NCBI GenBank assembly: GCA_963705525.1
Contig: CAVPJW010000004.1
Span: 682,001 to 746,000, forward strand
Direction of reading: 5' to 3'
DNA: 64,000 nt
Source of the DNA: CAVPJW01 sp963705525
GTDB lineage: Bacteria > Acidobacteriota > Vicinamibacteria > Vicinamibacterales > CAVPJW01
Both the position numbers and the translations under genes were made by a program. The notes under the pieces are model-generated. The model did no database searches and was not told the DNA's origin. It saw only the letters and a list, made by a program, of their open reading frames with translations. Positions 11,553-31,252 of the stretch are shown piece by piece. Within the stretch, counting starts at the first letter, position 1. Each line of letters starts with the position of its first letter.

Positions 11553-14500
11553 TCAGTTCGCCTGAGACCGGGTCCGGCCGAGCGCATCGAGCTCGGCTTC
11601 GAGGAGAGCCTGGGCTTCCTCCTCGGATAGATCGTTCAGCTCGCGTCCATCACTTCCCTCAACGTCGGACGTCGCGCGGGCGCCAGGCCCGGCTACTCTC
11701 GAGATTGGCAAGACCCAATGAGCCGAGCAGAAAGTCGGCCAGCGTCGCGAGCGTCGGATAGTCGAAGGCCATCGTCGCCGGGAGCACGAGATTCAAGTCC
11801 GCCTGCAGGGCGTTCCGCAGTTCGACCGCGAGCAGAGAATCGAGGCCGACTTCCCGGAATCCGAGCCGCTCGTCGATGACGCGATCGGCCGGCAACCCGA
11901 CGAGCTTGAGAATCCGTCCACGCACGTGGCGCATCAACGTCGGACGCCGATCCTCGTCTGGCAAGCGGGCCAGCTCGGTGGCAAGCGCGGGATCGTGTGC
12001 AACCGTCACCGAACGGGCCGGCTGGTCGGCCGCGTGGAGCACTGTGGCCAGGAGCGCGCGACGCACCGGGTGCCGCGCGACATATGCCTGCCAGTTGACG
12101 GGGACGGCCAGGGCATGCGCTTGATCGAGCGCCGCCACGTGATTGAGCACCGTGTCGGCGTCGGCGTCCGAGAGCGGCCGAAAGCCCTCCGCCGCCCAGC
12201 GTTCGCGATCGAGGTCCCCCAGCCGGGCGACCATCCCGCCGCGCTGCCAGGCTCCCCAGCCGATCGAGAGCGCGGGAAGCCCTTCGGCACGTCGAACGTG
12301 TGCGAACCCGTCCATGAATGCATTCGCCGCCGCATAGCTCGCCTGTCCCGGAGATCCAATGACTGAAGCCACCGACGAATAACAGACGAAGAAATCGAGC
12401 GGCAGCCTTTCGGTCGCGCTGTGGAGATGCCACGTGCCGAGGACCTTGGCGCCCAGGCCCTTGCGGAAATCGGGCCAAGCCTGACGCGCGAGCATGCCGT
12501 CGTGAAGCGCGCCGGCGGCATGCACGATCCCTCGGAGCGCTGGTCGCGTCGCTCCGAAGCTGCTGATCAGACGACGCACATCTCCGGCCGAAGTCACGTC
12601 GGATCGTTCGATGTCGACCGTCGCGAGTCGCCGCAGTTCGTCGACCGCTCCGAGATTGTCGGGCAGCGACCGCCCAGTCAGCACAAGGTGTCGGGCACCG
12701 TGGTCGATGAGCCACCGCGCCGCGTGCAGACCGAGCGCGCCGAGTCCTCCGGTGACCAGATAGGCCCCATCGGCGCGCAGTCGTGCGGGAATGGCGCGCC
12801 GCTCCGGAGCGAGGACGACCTTTCCAATATGGCGCGCCTGGGCCATGAACCTGAAAGCGGCAGACGAGGCGTCGAGCGGAAAGACTCGCCGAGGCAGCGG
12901 CTGCAACTCTCCACTGGCGCACAGCTCGAGCAGGGCCTTCAGCCGATCTCCGACGGTTGCAGGATCCCTGTCGATTACATCGCCCAGGTAGTACACCCAG
13001 TACGCCACGTCCGGCCGGCGCGCGTGCACGCGTGCCGTGTCCCACACCCCGGTCTTGCCGATCTCGATGAAGCGCCCCGCCGGCGCGAGGATGTCGATGC
13101 TTCGCGGAATGAACTCCCCCGCCAGCGAATTCAGCACGACGTCCACGCCGCGTCCGCCGGTTGCCCGCCGGATCTCATCCGCAAATTCCGTGCTGCGCGA
13201 GTCCGCGACATGCCGCACTCCGAGACGACCGCAGGTAAGCTCGTTTCTCCGGAGAGCCTGCGGTCGCGTACACCTCGGCGCCGATGCGTCGGGCGATCTG
13301 AATCGCGGCCAGGCCCACGCCACCCGCGCCGGCATGAACGAGCACTCGCTCGCCGGCCTGCAACTTGGCCAGCTCGACGAGTGCGGCATCCGCGGTGAGG
13401 AAGGTGATCGGCAGCGTCGCGGCGTCGATCGCGTCGAGCGCTGGCGGAAGCGGGGCAACGAGCGACGCCTTGGTCGTCACAAAGGTCGCAAAACATGCGG
13501 AGCCGACTGCGGCCACACGATCACCCGGTTTGAACCCGACCACCTCACGGCCGACTTCGGTGATCTCGCCAACGCATTCATTGCCAAGCGGACCCGCCTC
13601 GCCCGGATACATGCCAAGAGCATTCAAGACGTCGCGGAAGTTCAGTCCGGCTGCGTGCACCCTGATCTGAACCTCACCGCGCTCGGGCGTCCTGGCGCTG
13701 CTGTTCGACGAGCCGCAGATTGTCGAGCAAGCCCCGCTGCGCGATGTCGAGCATGACCGGCGCAACGGCTGTCGATCGATCGGCCGGCACGGGGCACACT
13801 CGTGGCGCGAGCCAACGGCCCTTGCTCCAGGTCAGCTCGCGTTCAGAGCCGTGACGGAGCAGCTCGTCGAGCAGCACGTCGTTGGTGTTGTCTTCAGACG
13901 CCGGAAGATCGATTCGCCGGCAATCGATCTCTGGAAACTCGAGATCGATCACTCGGCCGAGGCCCCATGCGAGGGACTGCACGGGGTTTGTCTCGTCATT
14001 CGGTTCAGCGGCCTGCGCCGACCGGGTGACGAGTGTGACACCCTCGATGGCACCCGGCGCGGACGCGATCGCCTGCATCACGTGAAGCGACGCGGCGCAG
14101 ATGTGTTCGAACGCGTCCTCGAATCCTGCCTCCGCATCGCCGGGCCAGCTGGCATCGAGGCTCCAGAGGTGCAGCACGCGTCGCGGCGCCTCTGTTCCGT
14201 CGACGAATTCGGTGACCACTTGACGGACCGCGGCGGAATCGGTGGGCGCCGCCACGGCTGCATCCGGCATGTCGACGACGGGGTCTGGCAGCACGAGGCG
14301 GTATGTGTGACCCGCTCCGGTCAGTCGCGAGGCGAGCTGGCGCCCGACCCCGCCACGATCGGCGAGGATCAGCCACGCGCAGGCGGCGTCGACTGACGTG
14401 CGACCTGCTCGCCGACTGGCAGCCACTCGATCCGCTGGACGACGGAGGTAGACCGACCACCGACGTCGATAGACCCGGCGGCGTATGGGGCAAGGACGAG

Positions 14501-17500
14501 ACGCTCGATTTCCGTGACAAGATTTCCCGCTTCGTCGCGAGCCACGACGTCGGCATTCCACGACAGGCCATCGGCGGCCTGTGACACTTTGATCCTGACG
14601 ATGAGTTGTGAGGCCTGGCGGCCGCGATGACAGATGCGCCCGAACGCAACCGGCACCAGGGTTGTTGGCGTTCCTGAAGCCTTCGCTGTGATGGCCCCAA
14701 TCCCCTGCATGCACCCATCGAAGAGCACGGGATGGAGCCCCTCATCGGAATCCCAATCGCTGGCCGATCCTGGCAATGTGACATGCACGGTTGCTTCATG
14801 GTCGTGAAGTCGCGATCGTCTCGACGCATTGGAAGGAGGGCCCGAAGTCGATCCCTGCCTCTCTCAGTGAGGCATAGAAGGTCGCGGCATCGAGAGTCGT
14901 CGATGGTGCCTGCTCAGCATCGCCGGCAGAGGGGCTCGCGTCTGGCGCACGGTTCGAGCGGTACGCGACTCGCAATCGCCCGGACACATGCTTCACCCAC
15001 GCTGCAGCAGAGTCGCCGCGACTGACAATTTCAAAAATGGCCGTGCCGTCCGGCTGTGGTTCGATGCCGATCTGAACCACGCGATCGTCGGTCGCGAGCA
15101 CGAGCGGTCGATGGATGTAGACGTCTTCGATCGCGACCTCCGGACCGAGCGCACGCGCTGCCGCCGATTGAGCGATCGCCAGGAAGCCCGCGGCAGGGAA
15201 TAGAACCTTGTCCGGCAATTCGATGGTCGGCGACGTAGGCCGGCCGTGCGGCGTTGACCACCACTTCAAACACACGGCGACTGTTCCAAGGCGTCTCGAC
15301 CTCGCGGTCGATCAAGGGCGCAAGCGCGGCCGAGGGCGCTCGGCCGCCAGCGCGCGTGTCGGCAAGTAGCTGAGCGGCGTCGAACTCCGGCGCCCAGTGA
15401 GGCTGGCGATCCCACGCATAGGTGGGCAAACTGACAACCTCGGCGCGCGGAAGGAGCCGCTTGAGATCGACCGGAATACCCGCGACGTGCAGAGCGCCCG
15501 CGGTCGCACGGAGGGCTACGCGATCGTCACGCCGGCGGTGCAACGATCCGATGACGAGCGACGGGACCGAAGAATCGAGAGTGCTCGCAATGTAGCCGCC
15601 CAGAACCGGATGCGGCCCGACCTCGACGAAACGAAGATGCCCGGCTCGAGCGAGCGTCTCCATCGCCGCGTGGAAGTGCACGGTCTCGAGTGCGTTTCTC
15701 TCCCAATACGCGGCGGTGAGCGATTCTCCAGGCTGGATCTGCCCGGTCACCGTAGAGACAAACGGAATCCTTGTGGGCGCAGGCACGAGCCATGTCAATG
15801 ACTTCGCCAGCCCGCGGCAGACGTCGGCCATCTGATGGCTGTGAAATGCGTAGCGCACGTCGAGCGCCTGACACCATGTCCCCTGCTTGACGAACTGTCG
15901 CCGACATTCCTCGATCGCATCGATCTCGCCGGAAAGCACGACTGCCGACGCCGCGTTCACCGACCCCAACGAGAGGCGTCCGTTTGACGCGGACACGATC
16001 GCCTGCGCCTCGGATCGGCTGAGCGAGGCGGCGAGCATCCTCCCTCGATCGGTTGCCGCTTCCATGCTGCGGCTTCGATTGAGGACGATGCGGACCGCGT
16101 CCTCGAGCGTGAGGGCTCCTGCGATGTGCGCCGCAGCGACCTCGCCGGCACTGTGGCCGACGACGGCAACCGGTTCGATACCCCATGCGCGAAACTGCGT
16201 GGCCACGGCGATCTGCAGGGCGAGGATGGCCGGCTGCGCGACGGAGGTCGAAGACAGACGCGATGACGTCTCGTCGCGTGCAAGTTCATCGAACAGCGAC
16301 GGTCCGCCGTGCTTTTCGACGAGCGCGGCGCACTCGGCAAATGCGCGCCGGGCCGGATCCTCCGATTGGATCAGCATCCGGCCCATGCCAGCCCACTGCG
16401 AGCCCTGGCCCGAGAACACGAACACGGCGGCCGGCTCGGGTCCCGAGACTGTGCGCCCATGGAGGACGGTCCACGATCGCTCGCCGTCCAAGTGGGAGCG
16501 CAATCCCTTGAGAAGCTCCTCACGCGTCCTGCCCACCACGCCCAGCCTGTGCTCGTGGTGGTGGCGCCTCACTCCGGCGGTGAAACACACGTCCTCGAGC
16601 CGCGCATCGGCAAGATCACCGCCCGACGAGAGCGCCCGGGCGTACTGCTCCGCTGCGCCGGCGAGGGACGCCGTGCTGCGCGCCGACAACAGGAGAAGAT
16701 GTGCACCGACTTCAACGGCGGTGGCTGTCGTCACCGGCAGCGTCGGCGCCTCCTCCACGACCACGTGGGCATTGGTGCCGCTGAAGCCAAAAGAGCTCAC
16801 GCCCGCGAACCGACGCTTGCCACCTCTCGGCCAGAGCGCGCCACCGGGCACGATCCGCAGGCGCGTTTCATCGAACGACAGCAATGGATTCAGATGATGA
16901 AAATGCAGCTGCGGCGGAATGCGATCGTGGCCCAGTGCGAGCACCGTCTTGATGAGTCCCGCGATGCCGGCCGCGGCTTCGAGATGCCCGAGGTTTGCCT
17001 TCACGGCACCGATCAGACACGGAGCGGCGTCCGGCTCCCGGCCGATAATCTCATCGAGCGCTTCGAACTCGATCGGATCGCCGATGACCGTTCCGGTCCC
17101 GTGCGCCTCCACGTAGTCGATGTCGGCCGGCGAGACGCGGCCGTTCTCGAGTGCCTCTCGAATGACCGCTGCCTGCGCTGCTCCGTTCGGTGCAGTCAAG
17201 ACGGTGCTGCGGCCATCCTGATTGATGGCCGTCCCGCGGATGAGCGCGAGGACGCGGTCACCGTCCGCGAGGGCATCGGAAAGTCGACGCAGCACGACGA
17301 CGCCGCAACCTTCGCCGCGCACCCACCCGTCCGCGCTCTCGTCGAACGGTTTGCATCGCCCGTCTGGCGCCATGAAGCCCCATTTGGTCAGCGAAATGGT
17401 CCGATCCGGCGTAGAGTATCAGGCTTGCGCCTCCGACCACGGCCAGGTCGCTCGTCCGAACACGAAGGCTTTCGCAGGCCAGGTGAACGGCGACGAGGGA

Positions 17501-18127
17501 GGACGAACATGCCGTGTCGACGACCATGCTGGGACCACGAAGGTCGAAGTGATAGGAAATCCGGCCGGCCGCAATGCACGGTGCCGTTCCGACGGTCGAA
17601 TATGCATTAATCGCACGGCGATCGGCGTGGAGCGCCTGCAGGTAATCGGTGTTGTAAATGGCAAGAAACACCCCGGTCTTGCTGCCTCGAAGAACCGCGT
17701 TCGACTGCCCGGCGTCCTCGAGTGCCTCGCACGCGACTTCGAGCAGCAGCCTCTGCTGGGGATCGATGGCGGCGGCCTCGCGCCCGGAAATTCCGAAGAA
17801 CGCAGCGTCAAACAGGTCCACGCGATCGAGGAAGCTTCCCCAACGCGTGTTCATCTTGCCGGGACGTGCCGGATCGGCATCGTAGTAACTCTGGACGTCC
17901 CAACGCGAGCGAGGAATTTCGGTGATCGCATCGACGCCGTCGGCGAGAAGACGCCAGAATGCCGACGGCGAGTCTCCGCCGCCGGGAAAGCGACAGCCCA
18001 TGCCAACGATCGCGATCGGATCGGCGCCGATCAGGTCGCTCGCTTCGTAGGCCTGCTTCGCGGCCAGCGCCAGCCTCGCCACGGAGTGGTGGATCGCGTG
18101 GTATTCAACGATCCTCCTTGCGGCCAA
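11553..18127 (-). CDS. Type I PKS module 3: KS-AT-DH-ER-KR-ACP
   Basis: Fully reducing single-module polyketide synthase, about 2189 aa after frame correction. Approximate domains: KS 18030-16750 (DTACSSS); AT 16440-15390 with GHSAG and YAFH, an ambiguous extender signature; DH 15290-14400; structural KR half 14400-13700; ER 13690-12820 (HAGAGGVGLA); KR 12780-12150 (TGGLGALG, GQASYAAAN); ACP 11960-11690 (VGLDSLLAVEL); C-terminal docking tail (LNDLSEEEAQALLEAEL). This is the most broken gene. Extra bases lie near 17413, 15216, 14806, 13695, 13236 and 11695, and one base is missing near 14385. Removing one G near 15216 gives HRIAGQVLFP, a perfect dehydratase HxxxGxxxxP; removing one T near 17413 gives LILTPDR; removing one T near 13236 gives YLRRLGVRHV. 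The ATG at 18127 overlaps the preceding gene by 23 bases; the exact start is uncertain. Confidence 0.9.
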
Positions 18128-21100
18128 GCAGAGCAGCCAGAGCCTCGTCTTCCGAGAGTGCGCTCGTGACGAGGTTGGAGGTATGTGGACGCTCCGGCTC
18201 GGACGCTACCGATTGCTCCGGGAAAAGCCGTCCGAGCAAGTGCTCCGACAGAGCCTCGATGGTTGCGTATCGCCACACAAGCGTCTTTGCAAGCTTGAGG
18301 TCCAAAGCGTGCTCGACACGACGATGGAACTCGAGTGCCATCAGCGATTCAAGACCGAGCGTTCCCACGGGCGCCTGGCGAGTCCACGCGTTCAACCGGC
18401 AGCCGGAGGATGCCCGCAAGCAGGCCTTGCAGTTCCTGCTCCAGAATTGCACGTCGCTTGGATGGCGCAACGACAGCAAGACTCGCCAACAGATCGCCGG
18501 CATCGCGACGATGCCCTTCGTCTCGTGTCGTTGATGCGAGATAGCTGAACAGCATCGGTTCCGACGAAAACCGGTCACTTCTTGCCAGTCTTGACGCTGT
18601 CGACCGACATGACGATTGCCCGGGCCATTCCTGCACCGAGCACCTCCTCCAGTGCATCGAGTCCCTGCACTGCATCGAAGCTCCCGATGCCCTCCTGTTC
18701 GAATTCTTCAAGCGGACTGGCGACCACCTGTCTCTGATGCGAGACCCACACCGCGCCAGCCACCCCAGTTAATGCTCGTGCCGGTTCGTCCGCGCGCAAA
18801 AAGAACTTGCATCAGCCCGTCGAGGAACGCGTTCGCTGCGGCATAGCTCGCCTGCCCTGACTGTCCAAACAGCGCTCCAACAGAAGAGCAGCACACCAGG
18901 AAATCCAGCTGTTTGTGCTCGAAGTACTGCTGCAGGTTCCAGGCCCCCCCGGCCTTAACGCGCACCACGTCCCCAAATTCTTCGAGTGTCGTGTGTTCCA
19001 ATAACCTGTCGTGCACGACTGCGGCAGCGTGGACCACCCCGCGAATCGCCGGCCCCTGTTCGTCGAGATCCGCCAGGGTGAACTTGACCGCGTCGGCATC
19101 ACCCACATCGAGCGGCACAACGCGCACGCTCGCCCCGTCACGCTCGAGCGCCTCGACCGCTCGCGCGCGACGTCCGGTTTCCGACTCGGGATCGAGCGTC
19201 GACCATTCCTCGCGCGGTGGCAGTCCACGTCGTCCCACGAGCACGAGGTGGCGCGCGCCGCGCTCGACGAATCGGCGAGCGAGCGCGAGTCCCACTCCGC
19301 CCAAACCGCCTGTAATCAGGTAGGCGGCATCGGATCGAATCGCGACTGGACGAATCAGCGTCGCAGTCGAGGGTTTCAGTCGCGGAATGAAGAGACGCCC
19401 CTGCCTGATAGCGCCCTGCCGCGCCGGTCGGTCGGCAAGCACGTGCTCGACCACGCGGCCGGCGGTCGCGGCATCGAGATCCACGACGTCGACCGCACCG
19501 CCGGCGATGTCTGGGTATTCCTCCCAGACGACCCGCAGCAAACCCCAGAGCGCCGTTCCTATCGGGTCGACCGCACTGGATCCGGCGTCCACCGCTTGCG
19601 CGTCGCGCGTGACGATCCACAACCGGGGCGGCTTCGAACGTTCAGCGATAGCTTTGACGATGTGGAGCAGATTCGCCGCGGCGTGTTCGAGGGACTGCTC
19701 GACATCTGCCCATGGCGCGTCGAGGGCCGTTCGCCAGGCTGGCGTGACAAACACCACGGCGTCCAGGTCGGCATCGTTTTTCACCAGCCGCGCGATATCG
19801 TCAACGCCCCCGCGATCGGTCGTCGCGTGTTCGACCACGACGCCGCGTTCAGCAGCGGCTGTTGAGAGTGAACCGCCGGTATCTGGATTGTCCGCCACGA
19901 TGAGCCAGCGAGACGCTCGCTCGCTGGCACGACGATCGGAGGATGTCTCCTCCCAGGAAAATTCGAACACACGCTCCCTGCCGGCCTCGGGTGGCTGAGC
20001 GACGCTGCGGGTTCCTCTCGTCTCGGCCCCTCGCGTCGGCGAGCTCGTGCCGCTCACCCAGAATCGCTTCGCGCTGCCATGGGTACGTTGGCAAGGACAC
20101 GAAGCGCCCAGCCGACATGACTCGCGCCCAGTCCGGCTCAAAGCCGTCAGCGTAGAGCGCCCCGAGTTGAGCGAGAAGTGTCGTGTGTTCGGGCGCATCC
20201 CGCTCCAGGGATCCGATATTGAGACTACTGACGCCAGCATTTGCGCATCCGTCCTCGATCGCCGGCCGCAGGAGTGGATGAGGACTCAGTTCGACAAAAC
20301 GGCGATGACCGTCCGCGAGCAATCGGGAAATCGTCTGCGCAAACAGCACCGGCTGGCGCAGGTTCTCAGTCCAGTAGTCGGCGCCCATTTCTTCCCCGGT
20401 GAGCACCTGACCGCGAACGGTGGAGTAAATCGGAACAGACGAGCGGGTCGGGCGGAGTGGTTCGAGTTCGCGCCGGAGCGTGCCGAGCAGCGGATCGACC
20501 TGCGAGCAATGAGACGCGACGTCCACGCGGATGGCCCGGCAGAAAACTTCCGCGGCGTCGAGATCTTTGATCATGCGCTCGACGGCCTCGGTCTCACCGG
20601 CCACAACGGTCGTCCGCGGGCTGTTGGACGCGGCGACGACGACATCGCCATCGTAGCGAGCCAGCCATTCCTTCAATTCCTCGACCGAGAGGTCCACGAG
20701 CGCCATGCGTCCGCGGCCCGACAGCTGCTTCATCAGAGACGACCGCACGCAGATGATGCGGGCGGCATCGTCGAGAGTGAGAGCACCGGCGAGATGAGCC
20801 GCCGCAATCTCTCCCATGCTGTGGCCAGCGACCGCATCGGGCTCCACGCCCCACGCGCGCCAACGGGCCCCGAGTGCAACGGACATGGCAAAGAGCGACG
20901 GCTGGATGACATCGATCGTCTCCAGGCTGCCTGGCGCGGCGTTTCGAATGACATCCACGAGCGACCAGCTCACGTAGCGTCGAAACGCTGCATCGCAGGC
21001 CTCAAGCGCCTGGCGGACGACCGGATCTCCCGCAAAGAGTTCGCGGCCCATGCCAATCCACTGCGATCCCTGCCCGGGAAACACGAAAACGAGTCCGCCC

Positions 21101-22759
21101 GTTTCCTGGCGTTTCAAACCGGTCCGAACGAATGGCGAGGCTTCGCCGTGGACAAAGCGCCCGAGACTCTCACGAAGGCCGGCGCGTGAGTCGCCAACAA
21201 CGGCGAGACGATGCTCGAGATGGCTTCTCCGCACGGCGCTCGACCAGAGAACATCGTTCAATCCGACGTCGGTGCCAAGCAGCGAGTCGTACCGGCTTGC
21301 GAGATCGCGCAACGCTTGCCCGCTTCGGGCGGACAACACGAGCAACTGCGCCGGTTTGGTCACCTCGACTGTGACATCGGGACTGGCGCCGCTGCCCTCC
21401 TCGACGATCAGGTGGACGTTTGTGCCGGACCAGCCGAACGAGCTGATGCCGGCGATACGCGTGCCGCCGTAGGCTGTCCAGGAGCGAGCCTGCACCGGCA
21501 CCGACAGAACGGGCTCGGTGATCACGTGCGGATTGAGGCTGGTGAACTGCGCCAGGGGCGGCACCGTCTGGTGTTCCAGGCTCAGGACCGTCTTGATGAC
21601 TCCAGCAATGCCCGCCGCGCCTTCCAGATGACCGATATTGGCTTTCGCCGAGCCAATCGCGCACGGCATGTCACTCGCTCGATCGCGTCCGAGAACGTCG
21701 ACGAGCGCCTCGGCCTCAATCGGATCGCCAAGGGGCGTGCCCGTCCCATGCGCTTCAACGTAGGAAATCCGGGATGGAGCGATACAGGCGTTGGCCAGAG
21801 CACGTTCGATGACCCGACGCTGCGCCACCCCGCTTGGTGCCGTGATGCCGTTCGTCCGCCCGTCCTGATTCACCGCCGAGCCCCGGATCAATGCAAGGAT
21901 TCGATCGCCGTCCGCCCGCGCCTGTGACGCTCGCTTCAGGACGACGACGCCGCAGCCTTCGCCGCGCCCAAAACCATCCCCCCGCGCGTCGAACGGTTTG
22001 CAACACCCGTCGGGCGCAAGCATGTACATTCTCGAGGCCGCCAAGGAGAAATGCGGTGTCAGGATGAGATTCACGCCAGCGGCGAGCGCCGTCACGCATT
22101 CTCCGGCGCGCAGGCTCTGACAGGCGAGATGCACCGCAAGGAGCGACGATGAACATGCCGTGTCAACCACCATGCTCGGTCCGCGCAAATCGAAGAAGTA
22201 CGAGATCCGGCCGGAGAGGAAATTGTGAGCCGTGCCAGTCGCCGTAAACGGGCCCATCTGCTCAGGATCGGCAAAGGTCAGCCAGGTGTAGTCGTTGCTG
22301 TGGCTGTGTGCGCCGACGAACACCCCTGTCTCGCTGCCCGCGATATCCTGCAGCGTCACGCCGGCGTCTTCCAACGCTTCCCAGGTCACCTCGAGCAGCA
22401 GTCGCTGCTGCGGATCCAGGCTCTCCGCCTCTCGCGGGGCAATCTCGAAAAAGGCCGCGTCGAAGGAATCGACGCGGTCCAGGAAGCCGCCGTGACGCAC
22501 GCTGATCGTGCCCGGCTCCCCTGACTCTGAGTACAGCGCATCCGCATCCCAACGATCCGGCGGAATCGGCCGGATTGCGCTTCGGCCTTCGAGCACCAGT
22601 TGCCAGAACGCTTCAGGCGAATCGGCGCCGGGAAAGCGACACGCCATGCCGACGATCGCGATCGGCTCGATCCGATCGTCGTCGGTGCGAGGCTTCTGCA
22701 GCTTCTTTTCCAGAAGGGCGCGCCGTTCGGGAGAAAGGCGATTCAGGCGGTCAGACAAG

Positions 22760-22767
<8 letters not shown>
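18105..22767 (-). CDS. Type I PKS module 2: KS-AT-KR-ACP
   Basis: Single-module polyketide synthase predicted to leave a beta-hydroxy group, about 1552 aa after frame correction. ATG at 22767 overlaps the end of module 1 by 8 bases. The N-terminus is a docking helix (LSDRLNRLSPERRALLEKKL). Approximate domains: KS 22700-21400 (DTACSSS near 22155, EAHGTGT); AT 21100-20090 (GHSMG and VASH, a methylmalonyl-like signature); two-part KR 19960-18720 (TGGLGGVG, GQASYAAANAFLD); ACP 18500-18200 (LGLESLMALEF, so the residue before the serine is Glu rather than Asp); C-terminal tail (LSEDEALAALLG). Four one-base insertions lie near 20074, 18722, 18590 and 18378; three of them fall within 350 bases in the KR-ACP region. 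Removing one G near 20074 restores the common AT exit motif PWQRERFW. No DH or ER is present. Confidence 0.91.
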
Positions 22768-29216
<6,449 letters not shown>

Positions 29217-29217
<1 letters not shown>

Positions 29218-30008
29218 CAGCCTCTTTGCTCGGCCCGCCCCGTGAGGCTCATCGCGCCGCCATCGACCGCGCGATCGTCGTGCAGCGCCCGATCGATGTT
29301 CGACAGGAGCTGCTGGCGTGAGTCGTGGATGAAGAAGTGGCCGCCGGGAAGGAGACACCGTTCAAAAGTTGTCTGCGTGCACTCCGACCACCGATCGAGA
29401 TCTTCAGTGCTCGTCGTGGCATCGTTTGACCCGCCGAATGCGGACACGGGACAGGGAAGCGGCCTGGCCGGAGCCCAATACGCCTCATTGATCTGCAGAT
29501 CGGCGCGAAGGGTCGGCAGGAACATCGCCATGAGCTCTGGCTCTGCGAGCACGGCTGCGGGGATTGGCCCATAGCGCCGCTGAACTTCACAAAGGAGCGC
29601 ACTCTCGTCGAGCGACGCGATAGGCGGTGCAGTCGCATGCAGTTGCGGGGCGCGCCGCCCGGCAGCGAAAAGGTGGACAGGCGGGCGGCCGGCATCCTCG
29701 AACCGGCACGCAATCTCGTACGCGACCGCCGCTCCGAGACTGTGGCCAAATACGGCGAATGGTTGATCCAGCAGAGGCCAGAGGGCCTCGGCAAGAGCAT
29801 CGACCAGGGGAGACATCTCAGTAATCGGACGCTCCCTCACCCGGTGATCGCGTCCCGGCGGAACGACCGCACAGATTTCGACGTCAGCCGGCAAATGTGC
29901 TCGCCAGAGGCGAAACACGGCTGCTCCGCCTCCGGCGTGCGGCAGGCAGATCAGACGGGCGCGTACGGGGAGAGGTCCCCCCGAATAACGAACGATCCAG
30001 CGATCCAT
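29217..30008 (-). CDS. Type II (editing) thioesterase of the PKS operon
   Basis: Alpha/beta hydrolase of about 263 aa, the size of stand-alone type II thioesterases that clear stalled acyl groups from PKS carrier proteins. The catalytic serine sits in GHSLG (FGHSLGAAVAYEIA); the histidine in GGHFFIHD near the C-terminus completes the triad with an aspartate in between. The family's early LPHAGG motif is also present. I chose the ATG at 30008 because it begins just before the conserved YSGG/LPHAGG segment; a longer open frame to 30155 adds residues of no recognisable type. It is the first gene of the operon and its stop overlaps the start of PKS module 1. Because it is a free protein upstream of the synthases, it is more likely an editing enzyme than the chain-release enzyme. 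Confidence 0.9.
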
Positions 30009-30438
30009 CAGGCCCGTAACGGTCGGAGTAGTCCAGGGAGCGATCCCGCAGTCAGCATCATGTTTGCAGCATACGGGCCATCGGAGGGTCGAAGACCCGG
30101 AGAAGATGGCCACGGCTCTGGGCTTTTCCTCACGCCTTGTTTCTACAGCCGCCATGCCAATAAGTAGTTGATTCCAAATTGGTTAGTCTCGACGTTCGAC
30201 GTGGAACTGGTTCGGATTCCGTGGCCGGACTGGCGGTGGCGCCTAACATAAAGATCGTCAGAGCGTGCATGCCGCATCGGGTGGACCGGTTCAGCTATGA
30301 TCTTGGCGACAGAAGGCTTCCTATTGAAAGACTTCGGCCAAATGAGCCCTCGGCCGAAACCTCACAAGGTGACGTCGGATGAGCCTGGGATAGAAGCCGA
30401 CTGGTCGCCTCCGAGGCCGGCGGGTATCGTTGAGCTCA
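30009..30438. promoter_or_regulatory. Divergent intergenic region between PKS operon and PPTase
   Basis: This 430-bp gap separates the divergently transcribed thioesterase/PKS operon and the phosphopantetheinyl transferase, so the promoters of both should lie here. I could not find a convincing -35/-10 pair on either strand. A small perfect hairpin (GGGTC-GAA-GACCC, 30086-30098) falls in the presumed leader of the thioesterase. The short plus-strand open frame in this region resembles nothing I recognise. Confidence 0.45.
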
Positions 30439-31239
30439 ATGGATAAACAACCAGAGTTGACCGTCCGTTGGCGAGCCGAAACTGAACAAACCTCAGCCGG
30501 TCTTGGAGATCCAGGCTGGCTGACCGGGTCGGAGCTCGCCTATCTGGCGGGACTCCACTTCGAGAAGCGGAGGAAGGACTGGCTTCTGGGGCGATTGACC
30601 GCTAAATCGCTGATCCGCGAATTGCTCCAGATGCAACTCGGGCGTCCCGTTTCCCTTCGGTCCATCGAGGTCGGGCGCCAGACAAGCGGCGCGCCGCTTG
30701 CGCTGAGCGGCGATGATGCGCTCCCCTGGCTCACCGGCCAGCCCTTGCCAGTTGAACTATCCATCAGCCATAGCTACGGTGCGGCGCTCTGTGGCGCCTT
30801 CTGGCGTCCTGATGATCCGAGCCATTGCGCACGACTCGGTGTTGACCTCGAGCGGATCGAGTCGCGCTCCCCTGATCTCTTCCGCGACTACTTCACCGCG
30901 TCTGAACATGACTACCGAACGGCGGGCATCGACGGAACCTGCGACGAGCGGGCAACGATGATCTGGAGTGCGAAGGAATCGGCCCTGAAGGCTCTCAGGA
31001 AAGGACTGAGCGTCGACACCAGGGCCGTCACCTGCCTGCCCCTGCCCGATGGGCTTGCCACGGACACGATCAGACTGGAGCCAGCCGCCGCATGGAGACC
31101 GCTGCAGGTCTCATGCGCGCCGTCTCTCTCATCTTCGGTGGCGCGCGCGACCGGACGTTGGTGCAGGCGCGACGATTTCGTGCTGACAGTTGTCGTCGCC
31201 TGGACCAATGAGCCGGCGTCAGCGACTGAGGCCGTCTAG
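30439..31239 (+). CDS. Sfp-type 4'-phosphopantetheinyl transferase
   Basis: Transfers the phosphopantetheine arm of CoA to the serine of acyl carrier proteins, converting the apo-ACPs of the adjacent PKS to their active form. About 266 aa. The family signature is visible: a conserved early basic segment (GRLTAKSLIRELL), SISHSYG, the magnesium-binding GVDLE, and the WSAKESALKALRKGL block (equivalent to WxxKExxxK). The ATG at 30439 is preferred; an in-frame TTG lies three codons upstream at 30430. It is transcribed away from the PKS operon and followed after 14 bases by glycosyltransferase genes in the same direction. Its location next to the PKS makes it the probable dedicated activator, although Sfp-type enzymes are usually broad in specificity. 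Confidence 0.93.
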   Translation: MDKQPELTVRWRAETEQTSAGLGDPGWLTGSELAYLAGLHFEKRRKDWLLGRLTAKSLIRELLQMQLGRPVSLRSIEVGRQTSGAPLALSGDDALPWLTGQPLPVELSISHSYGAALCGAFWRPDDPSHCARLGVDLERIESRSPDLFRDYFTASEHDYRTAGIDGTCDERATMIWSAKESALKALRKGLSVDTRAVTCLPLPDGLATDTIRLEPAAAWRPLQVSCAPSLSSSVARATGRWCRRDDFVLTVVVAWTNEPASATEAV

Positions 31240-31252
31240 CCTTCGCCACATC

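Noticed and set aside
30009..30155. Longer start for the type II thioesterase
   Set aside because: The extra 49 residues are not conserved and exceed the usual length of the family.
30179..30382. Possible small gene in the divergent gap (67 codons, plus strand)
   Set aside because: No ribosome binding site or recognisable sequence; the gap is expected to hold promoters.
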